From: CAYFPS01 sp964345075
GTDB taxonomy: Bacteria > CAIWAD01
Assembly (NCBI GenBank): GCA_964345075.1
Contig: CAYFPS010000008.1
Span: forward strand, 1 to 64,000
DNA length: 64,000 bases
Direction of reading: 5' to 3'
Numbering within the stretch: the first letter of the stretch is position 1; each line of letters starts with the position of its first letter. The notes beneath the pieces were generated by a model. It was not told where the DNA came from. It did no database searches and worked only from the letters and a program-made list of their open reading frames with translations. The translations under genes were made by a program, and so were the position numbers. Below are positions 1 to 10,053 of this stretch, piece after piece.

Positions 1-37
1 TTCGTCATTCGTCATTTCTTCCGCCCCCCCCTCTTCT

Positions 38-45
38 TATCTTAG
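38..45 (+). promoter_or_regulatory. Putative -10 element (TATCTTAG)
   Basis: TATCTTAG lies 34 bases before the ATG of the YyaL-like gene. It matches a TAYCTTKG-like word that recurs upstream of other first genes in the window (2204, 17652, 28888, 29571, 53470, 55734 and the complement at 55636). It resembles the TAnnTTTG -7 element of Bacteroidota promoters. No clear -33 element is seen. The assignment is inference from recurrence only. Confidence 0.3.
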
Positions 46-79
46 TCCCACCAAACATTGATAGCTCAAAAGAAAAACC

Positions 80-2131
80 ATGCCCAATCGTCTCCAGAAC
101 GAATCCAGTCCTTACCTGAAGCAGCATGCCAGCAACCCGGTTGACTGGTGGCCCTGGTGTGACGAGGCCTTTGCGGAAGCGGCCCGGTTGAACAAGCCGG
201 TCTTCCTCTCCATTGGCTATTCCACCTGCCACTGGTGCCATGTGATGGCCCATGAAAGTTTTGAGAACGAGCGGGTGGCAGCCGCCCTTAATGCGAGTTT
301 TCTCTGCATCAAGCTGGACAGGGAAGAGCGGCCGGATATCGACCATGTCTACATGAAGGTTTGTCAGATGCTCACCGGACACGGCGGTTGGCCGCTGACA
401 GTCCTGCTGGATCACGAGCGGCAACCTTTTTTCGCCGGCACCTACTTCCCGCCGGAAAGCCGCTCGGGCAGGCCGGGTGTGCTGGACCTCTGCCGCGAAG
501 GCAGCCGCATCTGGCACGAGGAGCAGGGAAAGATCACGGCCAATACGAAGCAGATCCAATCGGCCCTTGAAGATATGGCCACGCGAAAGTCGGGTCGCGG
601 GCTGTCGGCAGCGAGCATGGCACTGGGCGCGGAGGCGCTGCTGGAAAGATATGACGCCTTGTATCACGGCTTTGGCAACAGACCCAAGTTTCCATCACCC
701 CAGAATCTGATGCTGCTTCTAAGGCACGGCGCAGAGAGCCCGAGCGAGTCCGGTGATCGTGCTCTGGCTGCTGCGCTGGACACGCTGCTTGCCATGTGCA
801 GGGGTGGCATCTTTGATCATGTAGACGGTGGCTTCCATCGCTATTCAACAGATCGCGAATGGCACCTGCCCCACTTCGAGAAGATGCTCTACGATCAGGC
901 CACCATGCTGCTGGCCCTTTCCGAGGGACTGGCCGTGATACAAGCCGGCCATGCGCCCTTGCGCTTTGCCCATGGGGAAGAGCTGGAACTTCAGCGAGCC
1001 CTTAAGCTCACGATTGCCTGCCTTCAGGAAAACTTTCTTTCGCCGGGTGGCCTTTTCTACAGCGCCCACGATGCTGATGCTGGTGGCGAGGAGGGTGCCT
1101 TTCAAACCTGGCACTGGTCCGAACTCGAGGAGCTGCTTGATGGTGAAGAACTCAGGCTGGCTGCCCATTTCTGGTCAATCAGGCCTGAAGGCAACTGGCG
1201 TGATGAGGCGAGCGGCCGACAGGAAAGCAGCAACATCCTGCATCAGCGAAGTGCACTTGCTAGCCTGGCGGATGAATGGGGCCTTTCGCCGGTTGAGCTT
1301 CTGGCCCGCGTTGAAACACTTCGAATCAAGCTGAAGGCGCGCCGTGATACACGCGTTAAGCCGGGTCTGGATGACAAGCTGCTCTGCGACTGGAATGGAC
1401 TTGCCATCGCCGCCCTTGCGCGAGCTGCCCGCCTTGGGGAAAATGCCGCATGGGGCCTGCTGGCAGCGGCGGCCGACAGAAGCCTGCTGGAGAAGCTCAG
1501 GGACGAGAAGGGTGATTTGCTCCACACCTTAAGGCCCAAAACCAGCGGGATTCCCGCGATGCTCGACGATTACGCGATGCTGATTTTTGCCCTGCTGGAA
1601 CTGCACGCGCTGGAGCCGGAAGCGGACTGGGCCTGGCAGGCCAGACACTTGCAGACCAGGCAGAATGAACTCTTCTGGCTGGAAGATCAGGGCCTTTTCG
1701 CCATGTCGGCTATCGAACACGCCCCGCCACTGGAGCGACCGGTCGAGAGCCACGATGGCGCCATGCCCTGCGGCAATTCGATCAGTCTCTTGAATCTGCT
1801 GCGTGTATCACGGCTCTTTGAGGATTCAAGTCTCGAGAAGCAGGCGAAGCTTCTGGCAGCGGCATCAGCCGAGCGGGAATGCATCACACCAGGTGGTCAC
1901 TCAATGCTGCTGATCGGACTGGGCTGGCTTGAGGCCGGGATGGTCCTGAAAATCCCCGCTGGTGGCCGCCTGAAAGACTGGCTGAATGGAAGTTACCAGC
2001 CCTTTCTGGATCCATGGATTGACGAGACGCTGGATGGCAAAGTCCGGCTCTGCGGAAGCTTCGGCTGTTTGCCAGCTGCAGCTGATCCCACAGAACTGGC
2101 CAATCAGCTGGGGTCGATTTCAAAAGACTAA
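80..2131 (+). CDS. yyaL: YyaL/SPATA20-family thioredoxin-domain protein
   Basis: This 683-residue protein belongs to the DUF255 / YyaL / SPATA20 family. The N-terminal thioredoxin-like domain carries a CHWC motif (C50-H-W-C53) inside the family hallmark STCHWCHVMAHESFE. The rest matches the family's alpha/alpha toroid, which resembles N-acylglucosamine epimerase and cellulase folds. The length is normal for the family. No signal peptide is visible, so it is probably cytoplasmic. The in vivo reaction of this family is not established. The ATG at 80 starts the conserved N-terminus (SSPYLKQHASNPVDW) directly, so the start is secure. It is monocistronic, with a possible promoter at 38. GTGATACA sits at 1344 and TGTATCAC at 1804. 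Confidence 0.93.
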   Translation: MPNRLQNESSPYLKQHASNPVDWWPWCDEAFAEAARLNKPVFLSIGYSTCHWCHVMAHESFENERVAAALNASFLCIKLDREERPDIDHVYMKVCQMLTGHGGWPLTVLLDHERQPFFAGTYFPPESRSGRPGVLDLCREGSRIWHEEQGKITANTKQIQSALEDMATRKSGRGLSAASMALGAEALLERYDALYHGFGNRPKFPSPQNLMLLLRHGAESPSESGDRALAAALDTLLAMCRGGIFDHVDGGFHRYSTDREWHLPHFEKMLYDQATMLLALSEGLAVIQAGHAPLRFAHGEELELQRALKLTIACLQENFLSPGGLFYSAHDADAGGEEGAFQTWHWSELEELLDGEELRLAAHFWSIRPEGNWRDEASGRQESSNILHQRSALASLADEWGLSPVELLARVETLRIKLKARRDTRVKPGLDDKLLCDWNGLAIAALARAARLGENAAWGLLAAAADRSLLEKLRDEKGDLLHTLRPKTSGIPAMLDDYAMLIFALLELHALEPEADWAWQARHLQTRQNELFWLEDQGLFAMSAIEHAPPLERPVESHDGAMPCGNSISLLNLLRVSRLFEDSSLEKQAKLLAAASAERECITPGGHSMLLIGLGWLEAGMVLKIPAGGRLKDWLNGSYQPFLDPWIDETLDGKVRLCGSFGCLPAAADPTELANQLGSISKD

Positions 2132-2203
2132 GAAACGATCAATCGGGCAGGCAGCGTGACCGGCTCAGAGGCCCTGATTCCGGCGCAAGAGCTACTGATT
2201 TCC

Positions 2204-2211
2204 TATCTTTA
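2204..2211 (+). promoter_or_regulatory. Putative -10 element (TATCTTTA)
   Basis: TATCTTTA lies in the 180-base gap between the YyaL-like gene and clpC, about 100 bases before the clpC ATG. It fits the recurrent TAYCTT word seen upstream of other transcription units here. The gap shows no clear CtsR or HrcA/CIRCE operator. Confidence 0.3.
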
Positions 2212-2311
2212 CCGACTCATTAGACCAATCCCTTCGGCCGCTACTGAAGGGAGCACGAGCCGCCCAGGGGAATGGCGGCGGTGTCCTTGACCACGCTCGG
2301 AAAGGACCAGC

Positions 2312-4816
2312 ATGCACAGCAAATTCAGCGCCCATGTGCAAAAGGTGATTCAGTTCTCCCGCGAGGAGGCGCTTCGCCTGGGGCACGACTACATCGGAAC
2401 CGAACACCTGCTGCTCGGCATCGTCCGTCTGGCCGAAGGCGCGGCCGTGGACATTCTGCAGAGCCTGGATGCCGAACTTCCCGCCCTGCGCGAGCGGATT
2501 GAAGAGCGGGTGGAAAGCGCCGAAAACCTGATGAAAATCGGCAACATCCCCTTCACCAAGAAGGCGGAGCGCGTGCTCAAGGTGACCTACATGGAAGGCC
2601 GCAGCTTCAACGCGGACCAGATTGGCACCGAGCATCTGCTGTTGGCCATCGCCAAGGAGGATGACGGAGTTGCTCAGGATGTTCTGGGCAGTTTCGGTAT
2701 CAGCTACGCGAACATTCGCGAAATGGTCGAAAACATGGCTCAGCCAGCCCCGCAGGGCGAAGGCAAGGCCGGTGCCCAGAGCAAGAGCAAGACGCCAGCG
2801 TTGGACCACTTCGGCCGCGACCTGACCCAGATGGCCCGTGAAGGCAAGCTGGATCCGATCATCGGCCGCGAAGAGGAAATCGAGCGTGTGGCACAGGTGC
2901 TTTCACGCAGAAAGAAGAACAACCCGGTGCTGATCGGTGATCCCGGCGTGGGCAAGACGGCCATCGCCGAGGGCCTGGCTCTAAGGATTGTGGAGCGCAA
3001 AGTCAGTCGCGTGCTCTATGACAAGCGCGTGGTGGCGCTGGATCTGGGTGCGCTGGTGGCTGGAACCAAGTACCGTGGCCAGTTCGAGGAGCGCATCAAG
3101 AGCGTGATGGCCGAGCTGGAGAAGAACCGCGAGATCATTCTCTTCCTGGATGAGCTGCACACCATCGTCGGTGCGGGCAGCGCGTCGGGCAGCCTGGATG
3201 CTTCCAACATGTTCAAGCCTGCGCTGGCCCGTGGTGAAGTCCAGTGCATCGGTGCCACCACGCTGGACGAGTACCGTCAGCATATCGAAAAGGATGGCGC
3301 CCTCGAGCGTCGCTTCCAGAAGATCATGGTCGAGCCGACCAATGTCGAGCAGACCGTGCAGATTCTGATGGGCCTGAAGAGCAAGTACGAGCAGCATCAC
3401 GGCATTCGTTACACGGACGAGGCCATTCATCAGGCCGTCGTGCTTTCAGACCGCTACATCAGCGATCGCATGCTGCCGGACAAGGCCATCGACGTGCTGG
3501 ATGAGACCGGCAGTCGCATTCATTTGTCACACATCGTTGTGCCCGCCCGCATGGTTGAACTGGAAGAGCAGATCGAGCAGCTGGGTCACGAAAAGGAATC
3601 GATGGTCGAGCGGCAGAACTACGAGAAGGCCGCCGAGATTCGTGATACAAAGCTCAAACTCGAAACGGAGCTGAAGGCTGAACGCGAGCTCTGGGAAGCC
3701 CAGCGGCAGGAAGAAGCTGTGGAAGTTGGCCCGGAAGATGTGGCTGCTGTCGTCAGCCAGATGACGGGCATTCCGGTCGAGAAGGTCACGCTGGACGAAA
3801 GCGATCGCCTGCTCAAGCTGCATCAGGCTTTGGGCGAACAAATCATCGGCCAGGAAGAAGCCATCGACAAGCTCTGCCGCAGCATTCGCAGGAGCCGCGC
3901 GGGCTTCAAGAATCCCGATCGCCCCATTGGCAGCTATCTCTTCCTTGGACCCACCGGCATTGGCAAGACCGAACTGGCCAAGGTTCTGGCGAATGTGATG
4001 TTTGCCGATGAGAAGGCCCTGATTCGCGTGGACATGAGCGAGTACATGGAGAAATTCGCTGTATCACGCCTGATCGGAGCGCCTCCCGGCTATGTCGGTT
4101 TTGAGGATGGCGGCCAGCTGACCGAGAAGGTGCGGCGTCGTCCTTACTCGATCATTTTGCTGGACGAAGTGGAGAAGGCCCATCCGGAAGTCTTCAATAT
4201 TCTGCTGCAGGTGCTGGATGACGGTCAGTTGACGGACTCCACCGGTCGCAAGGTGGACTTCCGTAATACAATCGTCATCATGACCTCGAATATGGGAACC
4301 CGTGAGCTGATCAAGGAAAGCGCCATCGGCTTCGGTGGTCAGGATCTGCCCATTCCCAGCTACGAGTCGATGAAGACCGAGATTCTGCGTGAAGCGCGCA
4401 AGCACTTCCGCCCGGAATTCCTCAACCGCATTGATGAGCAGATTGTTTTCAACATGCTCGATCGCACGAGCGTGGGCAAGATCGTCAAGCTGATGATGCA
4501 GGATGTGCGCAAGCGTCTGGCTGCTCGCGGCATCAATATTGAGCTGTCCGATGCTGCTGTTGAGCGCATTGTGGAAGAAGGCTTCACGCCCGCTACCGGT
4601 GTTCGTCCACTGCGTCGCATTCTGGAGCGCCGCATTGAAGATCCGATTGCCGAAGAAGTGCTCAAGGGTCGATTCGTCTCCGGCAGCAAGGTTTACATCG
4701 AACTCATCGATGACGATCTGGCCTTCCTGGATCAGCCCAGGCTCGAAGGCAGCCCGACTCCGGCTGCCCTTCCCGCCGGTGAGGATAATCCGGATACGGA
4801 GGACGCAGCGGAATGA
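2312..4816 (+). CDS. clpC: ATP-dependent Clp protease ATPase subunit ClpC
   Basis: ClpC is the AAA+ unfoldase that feeds substrates to the ClpP peptidase in the cytoplasm. The 834 residues show two N-terminal Clp_N repeats (about 1-145), AAA-1 with Walker A GDPGVGKT (209-216), and a UVR-type coiled middle domain (about 425-465) typical of ClpC rather than ClpB. AAA-2 has Walker A GPTGIGKT (546-553), and a C-terminal D2-small domain follows. The acidic C-tail (GEDNPDTEDAAE) is unusual but harmless. The start is the first ATG before MHSKFSAHVQKV. The stop overlaps the next gene by four bases (ATGA), so the methyltransferase is probably co-translated. No clpP is in the window. Confidence 0.97.
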   Translation: MHSKFSAHVQKVIQFSREEALRLGHDYIGTEHLLLGIVRLAEGAAVDILQSLDAELPALRERIEERVESAENLMKIGNIPFTKKAERVLKVTYMEGRSFNADQIGTEHLLLAIAKEDDGVAQDVLGSFGISYANIREMVENMAQPAPQGEGKAGAQSKSKTPALDHFGRDLTQMAREGKLDPIIGREEEIERVAQVLSRRKKNNPVLIGDPGVGKTAIAEGLALRIVERKVSRVLYDKRVVALDLGALVAGTKYRGQFEERIKSVMAELEKNREIILFLDELHTIVGAGSASGSLDASNMFKPALARGEVQCIGATTLDEYRQHIEKDGALERRFQKIMVEPTNVEQTVQILMGLKSKYEQHHGIRYTDEAIHQAVVLSDRYISDRMLPDKAIDVLDETGSRIHLSHIVVPARMVELEEQIEQLGHEKESMVERQNYEKAAEIRDTKLKLETELKAERELWEAQRQEEAVEVGPEDVAAVVSQMTGIPVEKVTLDESDRLLKLHQALGEQIIGQEEAIDKLCRSIRRSRAGFKNPDRPIGSYLFLGPTGIGKTELAKVLANVMFADEKALIRVDMSEYMEKFAVSRLIGAPPGYVGFEDGGQLTEKVRRRPYSIILLDEVEKAHPEVFNILLQVLDDGQLTDSTGRKVDFRNTIVIMTSNMGTRELIKESAIGFGGQDLPIPSYESMKTEILREARKHFRPEFLNRIDEQIVFNMLDRTSVGKIVKLMMQDVRKRLAARGINIELSDAAVERIVEEGFTPATGVRPLRRILERRIEDPIAEEVLKGRFVSGSKVYIELIDDDLAFLDQPRLEGSPTPAALPAGEDNPDTEDAAE

Positions 4817-6225
4817 GCCGGCGTCAGCGTCCGGAAATTGTCGAAGAGCTCAGCGTGCACGCCGTTGCCTATGGAGGGCAGGGTGTCGCGCGCCGTGATA
4901 CAGGCGAAGTCATATTCGTGCGAGGCGGTCTCCCCGGAGACCGCCTGCGCGTTTCCCTGAAAAAGAAGCGGCGCCGCTACCGCGAAGGGCAGCTGCTTGA
5001 AGTGCTTTCGCCCGGCCCCGCCCGCATCGAGCCCCTTTGCCAGCATCAGGGGACCTGCGGTGGCTGCCCGCTGCAGACCCTCGACTACCCGGCCCAGCTT
5101 GCCGAAAAGAGCCAGATGGTGCGTGATGCCTGGAAGCGCATCGGTGGTCTTGTGCCTGACCATTGGGAAGAGATCCTGCCAGCCAGCGAAACATTTTTCT
5201 ATCGCAACAAAATGGAGTTCACCTTCAGCGACCAGCAGTGGGTGGATCTCGCACCAGGCGAGGAGCGTCCCGAGACGGACTTCGGTCTGGGTCAGCATGT
5301 TCCGGGCATTCATTCCAAGGTCTTTGACCTGAAGGCCTGCGTGCTTCAAAGCGAGCTGACCGCGCCGATTCTTGAGGAAATCCGTTCCTTCGTTCGTGAG
5401 GAGGGCGGCGGCAAGGATTCGGTCTACCATTTTGTAACACAGCAGGGCTTCTGGCGTTTTGTTGTGATACGCGAGGGCAAGCACACGGGCGAGCGCATGA
5501 TCAACCTGATCACCACGACAGGCGGTGATCCACGGCTGGATGCGCTGGCCGCCAGACTGCTCAAGGCCTTTCCCGGGCAGATCAGCACCATTGTTAATAC
5601 AGTGAACGGCGGAAAGGGTCAGGTGGCCAATGGCTCGCTTGACCGCGTCCTGCATGGTGATGGCATGCTGCGCGAAAAGCTTGATGATCTGACCTTCCAG
5701 CTGGCGCCGCAGGCTTTCTTTCAAACGAACACTGTGCAGGCCGAGAAGATGTTCGCGCGAGTCGCCGAGCTGCTTGAGGCAAGGCCTGACGATCACCTGC
5801 TCGACCTTTACTGCGGTACGGGAGCCATTGCCCTCCTGATGGCGCGTCATGTATCACGGGCCGTGGGTGTTGAGCTTGTGCCGGAAGCGATCGATTCTGC
5901 CCGGATCAACGCCTCGCTCAATGGACTGGAAGACAAGGTCGAGTTTCACTGCGGGGATGCCCTGGAGCTGCTGCGTTCGGGCACATTGAAACGGCCCGAT
6001 CTGCTTGTGGTGGATCCGCCCCGCGCCGGCCTTCACCCCCAGGTTGTATCACAGGTACTGGAGCTGGCACCCCGCCGTCTGGTCTACGTGAGCTGCAATC
6101 CGACCACACAGGCCCGTGATGCGGCACTGCTGGCTGAAGGTGGCTACATGCCGCGTCTGGTGCAGCCGGTTGATCTCTTTCCGCACACTTATCACGTGGA
6201 GAGCCTCGCGCTCTTCACCTGCTGA
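4813..6225 (+). CDS. TrmA/RumA-family RNA (uracil-5-)-methyltransferase
   Basis: A SAM-dependent enzyme that methylates C5 of a uridine in RNA, probably 23S rRNA as in RlmD/RlmCD. An N-terminal TRAM domain (about 1-65) precedes the four [4Fe-4S] ligands C76, C82, C85 and C176. The SAM motif is LDLYCGTGAIAL, and the catalytic cysteine C428 sits in VYVSCNPTTQARD. All key residues are present and the length (470 aa) is normal. The start overlaps clpC by four bases. Which uridine is modified cannot be read from the sequence. Both orientations of the GTGATACA word are present (4895, 5850, 6045). Confidence 0.93.
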   Translation: MSRRQRPEIVEELSVHAVAYGGQGVARRDTGEVIFVRGGLPGDRLRVSLKKKRRRYREGQLLEVLSPGPARIEPLCQHQGTCGGCPLQTLDYPAQLAEKSQMVRDAWKRIGGLVPDHWEEILPASETFFYRNKMEFTFSDQQWVDLAPGEERPETDFGLGQHVPGIHSKVFDLKACVLQSELTAPILEEIRSFVREEGGGKDSVYHFVTQQGFWRFVVIREGKHTGERMINLITTTGGDPRLDALAARLLKAFPGQISTIVNTVNGGKGQVANGSLDRVLHGDGMLREKLDDLTFQLAPQAFFQTNTVQAEKMFARVAELLEARPDDHLLDLYCGTGAIALLMARHVSRAVGVELVPEAIDSARINASLNGLEDKVEFHCGDALELLRSGTLKRPDLLVVDPPRAGLHPQVVSQVLELAPRRLVYVSCNPTTQARDAALLAEGGYMPRLVQPVDLFPHTYHVESLALFTC

Positions 6226-6238
6226 TCAGAGGACCCAC

Positions 6239-7219
6239 ATGCATCTAAGTCATCTCGAATCCATGCTCGAATCCATTCAGGGCCGTCGTGTGGCCGTGGT
6301 GGGCGACCTGATGCTGGACCGCTATATCTGGGGCCGTGTAGACAGAATCAGCCCCGAGGCGCCCGTGCCCGTGATCAGTGTGGAGCGCCGCTCGCACAGT
6401 CTGGGCGGCAGCGCCAATGTGGTGCACAACCTGAAGGCGCTGGGGGCGGAAGTCCTTCCTCTGGGCGTGGTGGGCAGCGATCCGGCCGCCGATCTCGTGC
6501 TGGGCCTTTTGCGTGCCGCCGGAATCAGCGTCGATGGCATTCTGCGTGATGACGAGCGGCCAACCACCGTCAAGACCCGCATCATTGCACACGAGCAGCA
6601 TGTCGTTCGCGTGGACGAAGAGCGCACGGATCCCGTTCGCGCGAGTATTCGCAATGCACTGCTCGAGCGCTTCGAGCAGATGCTCCCCGGACTGGATGCG
6701 ATCATCTTTGAAGATTATGACAAGGGTGTGCTTGACGGACCATTTATTGCCGAACTGCGCGAGCGCGCTGCCGGGGCCGGTGTCTACAGCGCCGTGGACC
6801 CAAAACTGGCGCACTTTCATGACTACGGCGCCGTCAGCCTTTTCAAGCCCAACGAGAAGGAAATTCTACGGGCAACCGGGCGCAGGCTCGAGCATGAAGA
6901 CGACATCGACGAGCTGGGCCGGGCTTTCATGAGCGAAAGTGGCTGCCGCGAGCTTGTGATCACTCGCGGTTCAAAAGGCATGTGTCTTTTTGACGAGGAA
7001 GGGCGCCTGCATCAGCTGCCGGCGCTGTCGCGCAGCATTGTTGACGTCTCCGGTGCCGGTGATACAGTGGTCGCCGCGCTGGTGCTGGCCCGTGTGGCCG
7101 GATACAAGCTGGTCAGCGCGGGCAAGTTTGCCGGCCTTTGTGCAGCCGTTGTTTGCGGCGAACTGGGCGCCGTGCCCGTCGATGTGGATCAGCTGAAAGC
7201 GCTGAACGAGAAGCTCTGA
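6239..7219 (+). CDS. rfaE1: PfkB-family heptose-7-phosphate kinase (HldE kinase domain, RfaE1)
   Basis: This 326-residue kinase matches the N-terminal half of HldE, which phosphorylates D-glycero-D-manno-heptose 7-phosphate at C1 for ADP-heptose and LPS inner core synthesis. Seen: GDLMLDRYIWG near the start, GGSANVVHNL, and the PfkB signature VSGAGDTVVAAL with the catalytic base D275. The nucleotidyltransferase half of HldE is absent, so a separate RfaE2 is expected elsewhere. I chose ATG 6239, preceded by AGAGGA, because the reading frame upstream of it only overlaps the previous gene. A GTGATACA copy encodes the catalytic G-D-T. Confidence 0.92.
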   Translation: MHLSHLESMLESIQGRRVAVVGDLMLDRYIWGRVDRISPEAPVPVISVERRSHSLGGSANVVHNLKALGAEVLPLGVVGSDPAADLVLGLLRAAGISVDGILRDDERPTTVKTRIIAHEQHVVRVDEERTDPVRASIRNALLERFEQMLPGLDAIIFEDYDKGVLDGPFIAELRERAAGAGVYSAVDPKLAHFHDYGAVSLFKPNEKEILRATGRRLEHEDDIDELGRAFMSESGCRELVITRGSKGMCLFDEEGRLHQLPALSRSIVDVSGAGDTVVAALVLARVAGYKLVSAGKFAGLCAAVVCGELGAVPVDVDQLKALNEKL

Positions 7220-7258
7220 GCGGACCGGAACCCGCTTGTGAGAGGAAGGATAAAGCAC

Positions 7259-7528
7259 ATGAAACTGCTGACTCTGGGCCTGCTGGCCCTTTGTCTGGCC
7301 TGTTCGCCGAGCCCCGACAAAAGCCAGACCTGGGCTGTGAAAAAGCAGCAGCTTGAAGGCAGGCTGGTTGTGCCTGTGGGCAGCGAAGGACCGGCGCGGC
7401 TGGTTCTGGCGCAAAAAGACAGCCTGAACCGCCAGTGGATCAGGCTGGATGGCCCAGAGGCTGGATGGTTGCCCGCCGATGACTGGGAAGTACAGCGCGG
7501 GGCCGCAGGCTCCATCGCCACACATTGA
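7259..7528 (+). CDS. Small putative lipoprotein
   Basis: An 89-residue protein beginning MKLLTLGLLALCLACSPSP, a short signal peptide ending in LALCLAC. This is an imperfect lipobox (C at -3), so lipidation at C17 is plausible but not certain. The remainder is polar with no recognised domain. An AGAGGAAGG Shine-Dalgarno stands 11 bases before the ATG. The stop overlaps the region just before the next gene, suggesting co-expression with the subtilase. The function is unknown. Confidence 0.6.
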   Translation: MKLLTLGLLALCLACSPSPDKSQTWAVKKQQLEGRLVVPVGSEGPARLVLAQKDSLNRQWIRLDGPEAGWLPADDWEVQRGAAGSIATH

Positions 7529-7539
7529 AAAGGATGATG

Positions 7540-10038
7540 ATGAAGACTGCTCACAGCCTCCTCGCCTGCCTGCTGGCGCTATCCGCGCAGGCTGCCCCCC
7601 TGAACTTTCAGGATATCTATCTGGAGCTCGCTCCGGAGAAGGCGCAGGAGCTTGCCTCGCGCCATCCACGCATGGAAATCAAGCCCATGCTGCCTGCCGA
7701 AACGCTGGAGAAACTGGGCCTTTCCAGCTGGCATCGCGCGCGTATCTCGGATTTCAGCAGTCAGGATACGGACTGGCTGAATGCAGAGGCGAGCATTGTG
7801 CGCTGGGAGCCGGTGCCCGATTACCGCACCAGCACCTGGGTTCCCGATGATCCCGGCATGCGCGCCCAGTGGCATATCGACAAGATCGGCGTGGTGGATG
7901 CTTTCCAGGTGCATCAGGGTGATCCCGGCGTCGTGATCGCCATTGTGGACACGGGAGTGGATTACACGCATCCGGATCTCGAAGCCCGCACCTGGGTGAA
8001 TACCGGAGAGGACCTGGATGGCGACGGTATCTGGGAGCCCTCCGACATGAACAATGTCGACGATGATGGCAATGGCTACATCGACGACGGTATCGGCTGG
8101 GACTTCGTCGATATGCCCAACAGTGGTGTCTGGGAGGGTGAAGACGGAGCTCCGCCGGACAACGATCCCAGCGATTTCGACGGTCATGGAACCCATTGTG
8201 CAGGTGATGCTGCTGCCAGCGGATACAATGGGATCGGTGTTACAGGCATTGCCCCGCGCTGTTCAGTGATGGCGCTTCGCGCCGGCTATCTGGCCAGCGA
8301 TGGTCAGGGTTATGTATCACACGGCCTCGAAGGGCTCCTGCAGGCCATGGCTTACGGGGCGGAAATCGTCTCCATGAGTTTTGGCGGTGGCGGCACCAGC
8401 GGCTTCTGGGTGGATGCCCAGCTGCAGGCCGATGGCGCAGGTATGGTCATGCTGGCAGCAGCCGGAAATGATGGCAGCGACCAGATCCAGTACCCGGCGG
8501 GCTACCCGCGCATTCTGGCTGTGGGATCGACCCGCTCCAATGACAACATGAGCGGCTTTTCCAATTACGGTGACTGGGTGGACATGGGTGCGCCCGGATC
8601 CAGCATCCTGAGCACGACACCCGGTGGCAGCTATGCCAACTACAGTGGAACCAGCATGGCCTGCCCGGTAGCTGCCGGCGCCTGTGCGCTGCTCAAGGGA
8701 CTGCATCCCGACTGGCGCGGCGAGGACATGCTGGAAGCGCTGGCTCCCTTTGCCTTGCCGATTGACGGTCTGGGTATCGGTCGAATCGATATTGGTGCTG
8801 CGCTGGCCGCGGAAGCTCGCGTGACCAGTTCAGGCGTTGTGGATAGTGGCCGCCTTCCGCAGAACAGCGAGGCCAGTTTGCGCCTGACTGTGCGCTGCGG
8901 CCAGAGCCCCATCGCGACAGGCCTGCTCAAGGTCTGGAGCAATCACCCGGAGCTTGTCCGTGATACACTTGAGCTGGATGTGGGCTTCCTTGCCCCCGAC
9001 GCAGAGCGGGAGCTGGAGCTGCCGCTTACTTACACGGGCAGCACGGTAACGGACCTTGAACTGCAGGCCGAACTCAGGGATCTGAATCCCGTCTGGCGCG
9101 GCAGCGTGCAGGTGCCCTGTGGTGTCACGGAATTGCTACTGCTTGATGGAGATTCTTCTGACAACTGGAGTGTGGCCGGCTGGTACCTTGATGCCATGGA
9201 TGGTGCCGGTCTGGGTGCCGAATACGCGCGCAGCGCCTACCAGAGTGCGGAGGAACTGCCCTGGAATCGCGTTTCGCGTGTTCTGCTTTACACCGGATCG
9301 GACATGCAGCCGGTCTTTGACAGTCAACTTGAGGATAGTCTGACAGCCTTCGTCGAGCGTGGCGGCCGCCTGATCATCAGTGGTCAGCAGGCAGCGCCCG
9401 CCTTCAGCAGCGATTTCCTGAATCTGCTGGGCGTCAGTTTCACGGCAAGCAATCCCACCGGGGTTGTTGCTTATGGAGTTGAAGGCAACCCGATCAGCGA
9501 TGGCATGCAGGTCCTGACCATTGGCAGCGGTGGCGCGGAAAATCAGGAAGATCCGATGGTGCTTGTTTCCGCAGGCGCTGAGGCGCTCTTTACCTGGACC
9601 AATGGGTCTACCAGCCAGATTGCCGCGCTGAAGAGCACGGACTACGATGCCAGCTTCTTCGGCTTCGGCCTTGAAGCGATCAATTCCACGGCGGACGGCT
9701 ACACGACGCTGGGCGAATTGCTGGCCGTGCTGCTGGAGCTGGACAATGCCATCGAGGCCCCCAGCGCGCTCCCAGCAGATCTGGCCGTGTTGAAGGCCTG
9801 GCCCAATCCCTTCAATCCCAGTCTACGGCTGGCCTGGAATCATCCGGCCCACTCAAACCTGCTTGTCTACAATCTGCTGGGGCAGAAGGTTGACGAGCTC
9901 GCGCTTCCGCCAGCTGCTCGCGAGGCGGTCTGGCAACCCCGCGGACTGGCCGCCGGAAACTATATCCTCAAGCTTGAACTGTTACAGCCCGGCCTTGGTG
10001 AAGTCACCGTCCAAAGGATGGTCAACTACACACCCTAA
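7540..10038 (+). CDS. Secreted subtilisin-like protease with T9SS sorting domain
   Basis: An S8 serine protease of 832 residues. The signal peptide (MKTAHSLLACLLALSAQAAP) is followed by a propeptide-like stretch and a catalytic domain with D137 (IVDTGVDYTHPDL), H216 (HGTHCAGDA) and S372 (SGTSMACP). Calcium-binding-like acidic loops (DLDGDGIWEPSDMNNVDDDGNG) follow the Asp. A large linker leads to a C-terminal FlgD-like domain starting WPNPFNP (754-760), the hallmark of type IX secretion cargo. It is therefore expected outside the cell or on its surface. Of three consecutive ATGs I chose 7540, because AAGGA at 7529-7533 is then six bases away. It opens an exported-protein block running to 17.6 kb. 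Confidence 0.9.
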   Translation: MKTAHSLLACLLALSAQAAPLNFQDIYLELAPEKAQELASRHPRMEIKPMLPAETLEKLGLSSWHRARISDFSSQDTDWLNAEASIVRWEPVPDYRTSTWVPDDPGMRAQWHIDKIGVVDAFQVHQGDPGVVIAIVDTGVDYTHPDLEARTWVNTGEDLDGDGIWEPSDMNNVDDDGNGYIDDGIGWDFVDMPNSGVWEGEDGAPPDNDPSDFDGHGTHCAGDAAASGYNGIGVTGIAPRCSVMALRAGYLASDGQGYVSHGLEGLLQAMAYGAEIVSMSFGGGGTSGFWVDAQLQADGAGMVMLAAAGNDGSDQIQYPAGYPRILAVGSTRSNDNMSGFSNYGDWVDMGAPGSSILSTTPGGSYANYSGTSMACPVAAGACALLKGLHPDWRGEDMLEALAPFALPIDGLGIGRIDIGAALAAEARVTSSGVVDSGRLPQNSEASLRLTVRCGQSPIATGLLKVWSNHPELVRDTLELDVGFLAPDAERELELPLTYTGSTVTDLELQAELRDLNPVWRGSVQVPCGVTELLLLDGDSSDNWSVAGWYLDAMDGAGLGAEYARSAYQSAEELPWNRVSRVLLYTGSDMQPVFDSQLEDSLTAFVERGGRLIISGQQAAPAFSSDFLNLLGVSFTASNPTGVVAYGVEGNPISDGMQVLTIGSGGAENQEDPMVLVSAGAEALFTWTNGSTSQIAALKSTDYDASFFGFGLEAINSTADGYTTLGELLAVLLELDNAIEAPSALPADLAVLKAWPNPFNPSLRLAWNHPAHSNLLVYNLLGQKVDELALPPAAREAVWQPRGLAAGNYILKLELLQPGLGEVTVQRMVNYTP

Positions 10039-10053
10039 GGCATGGAGGCAGTC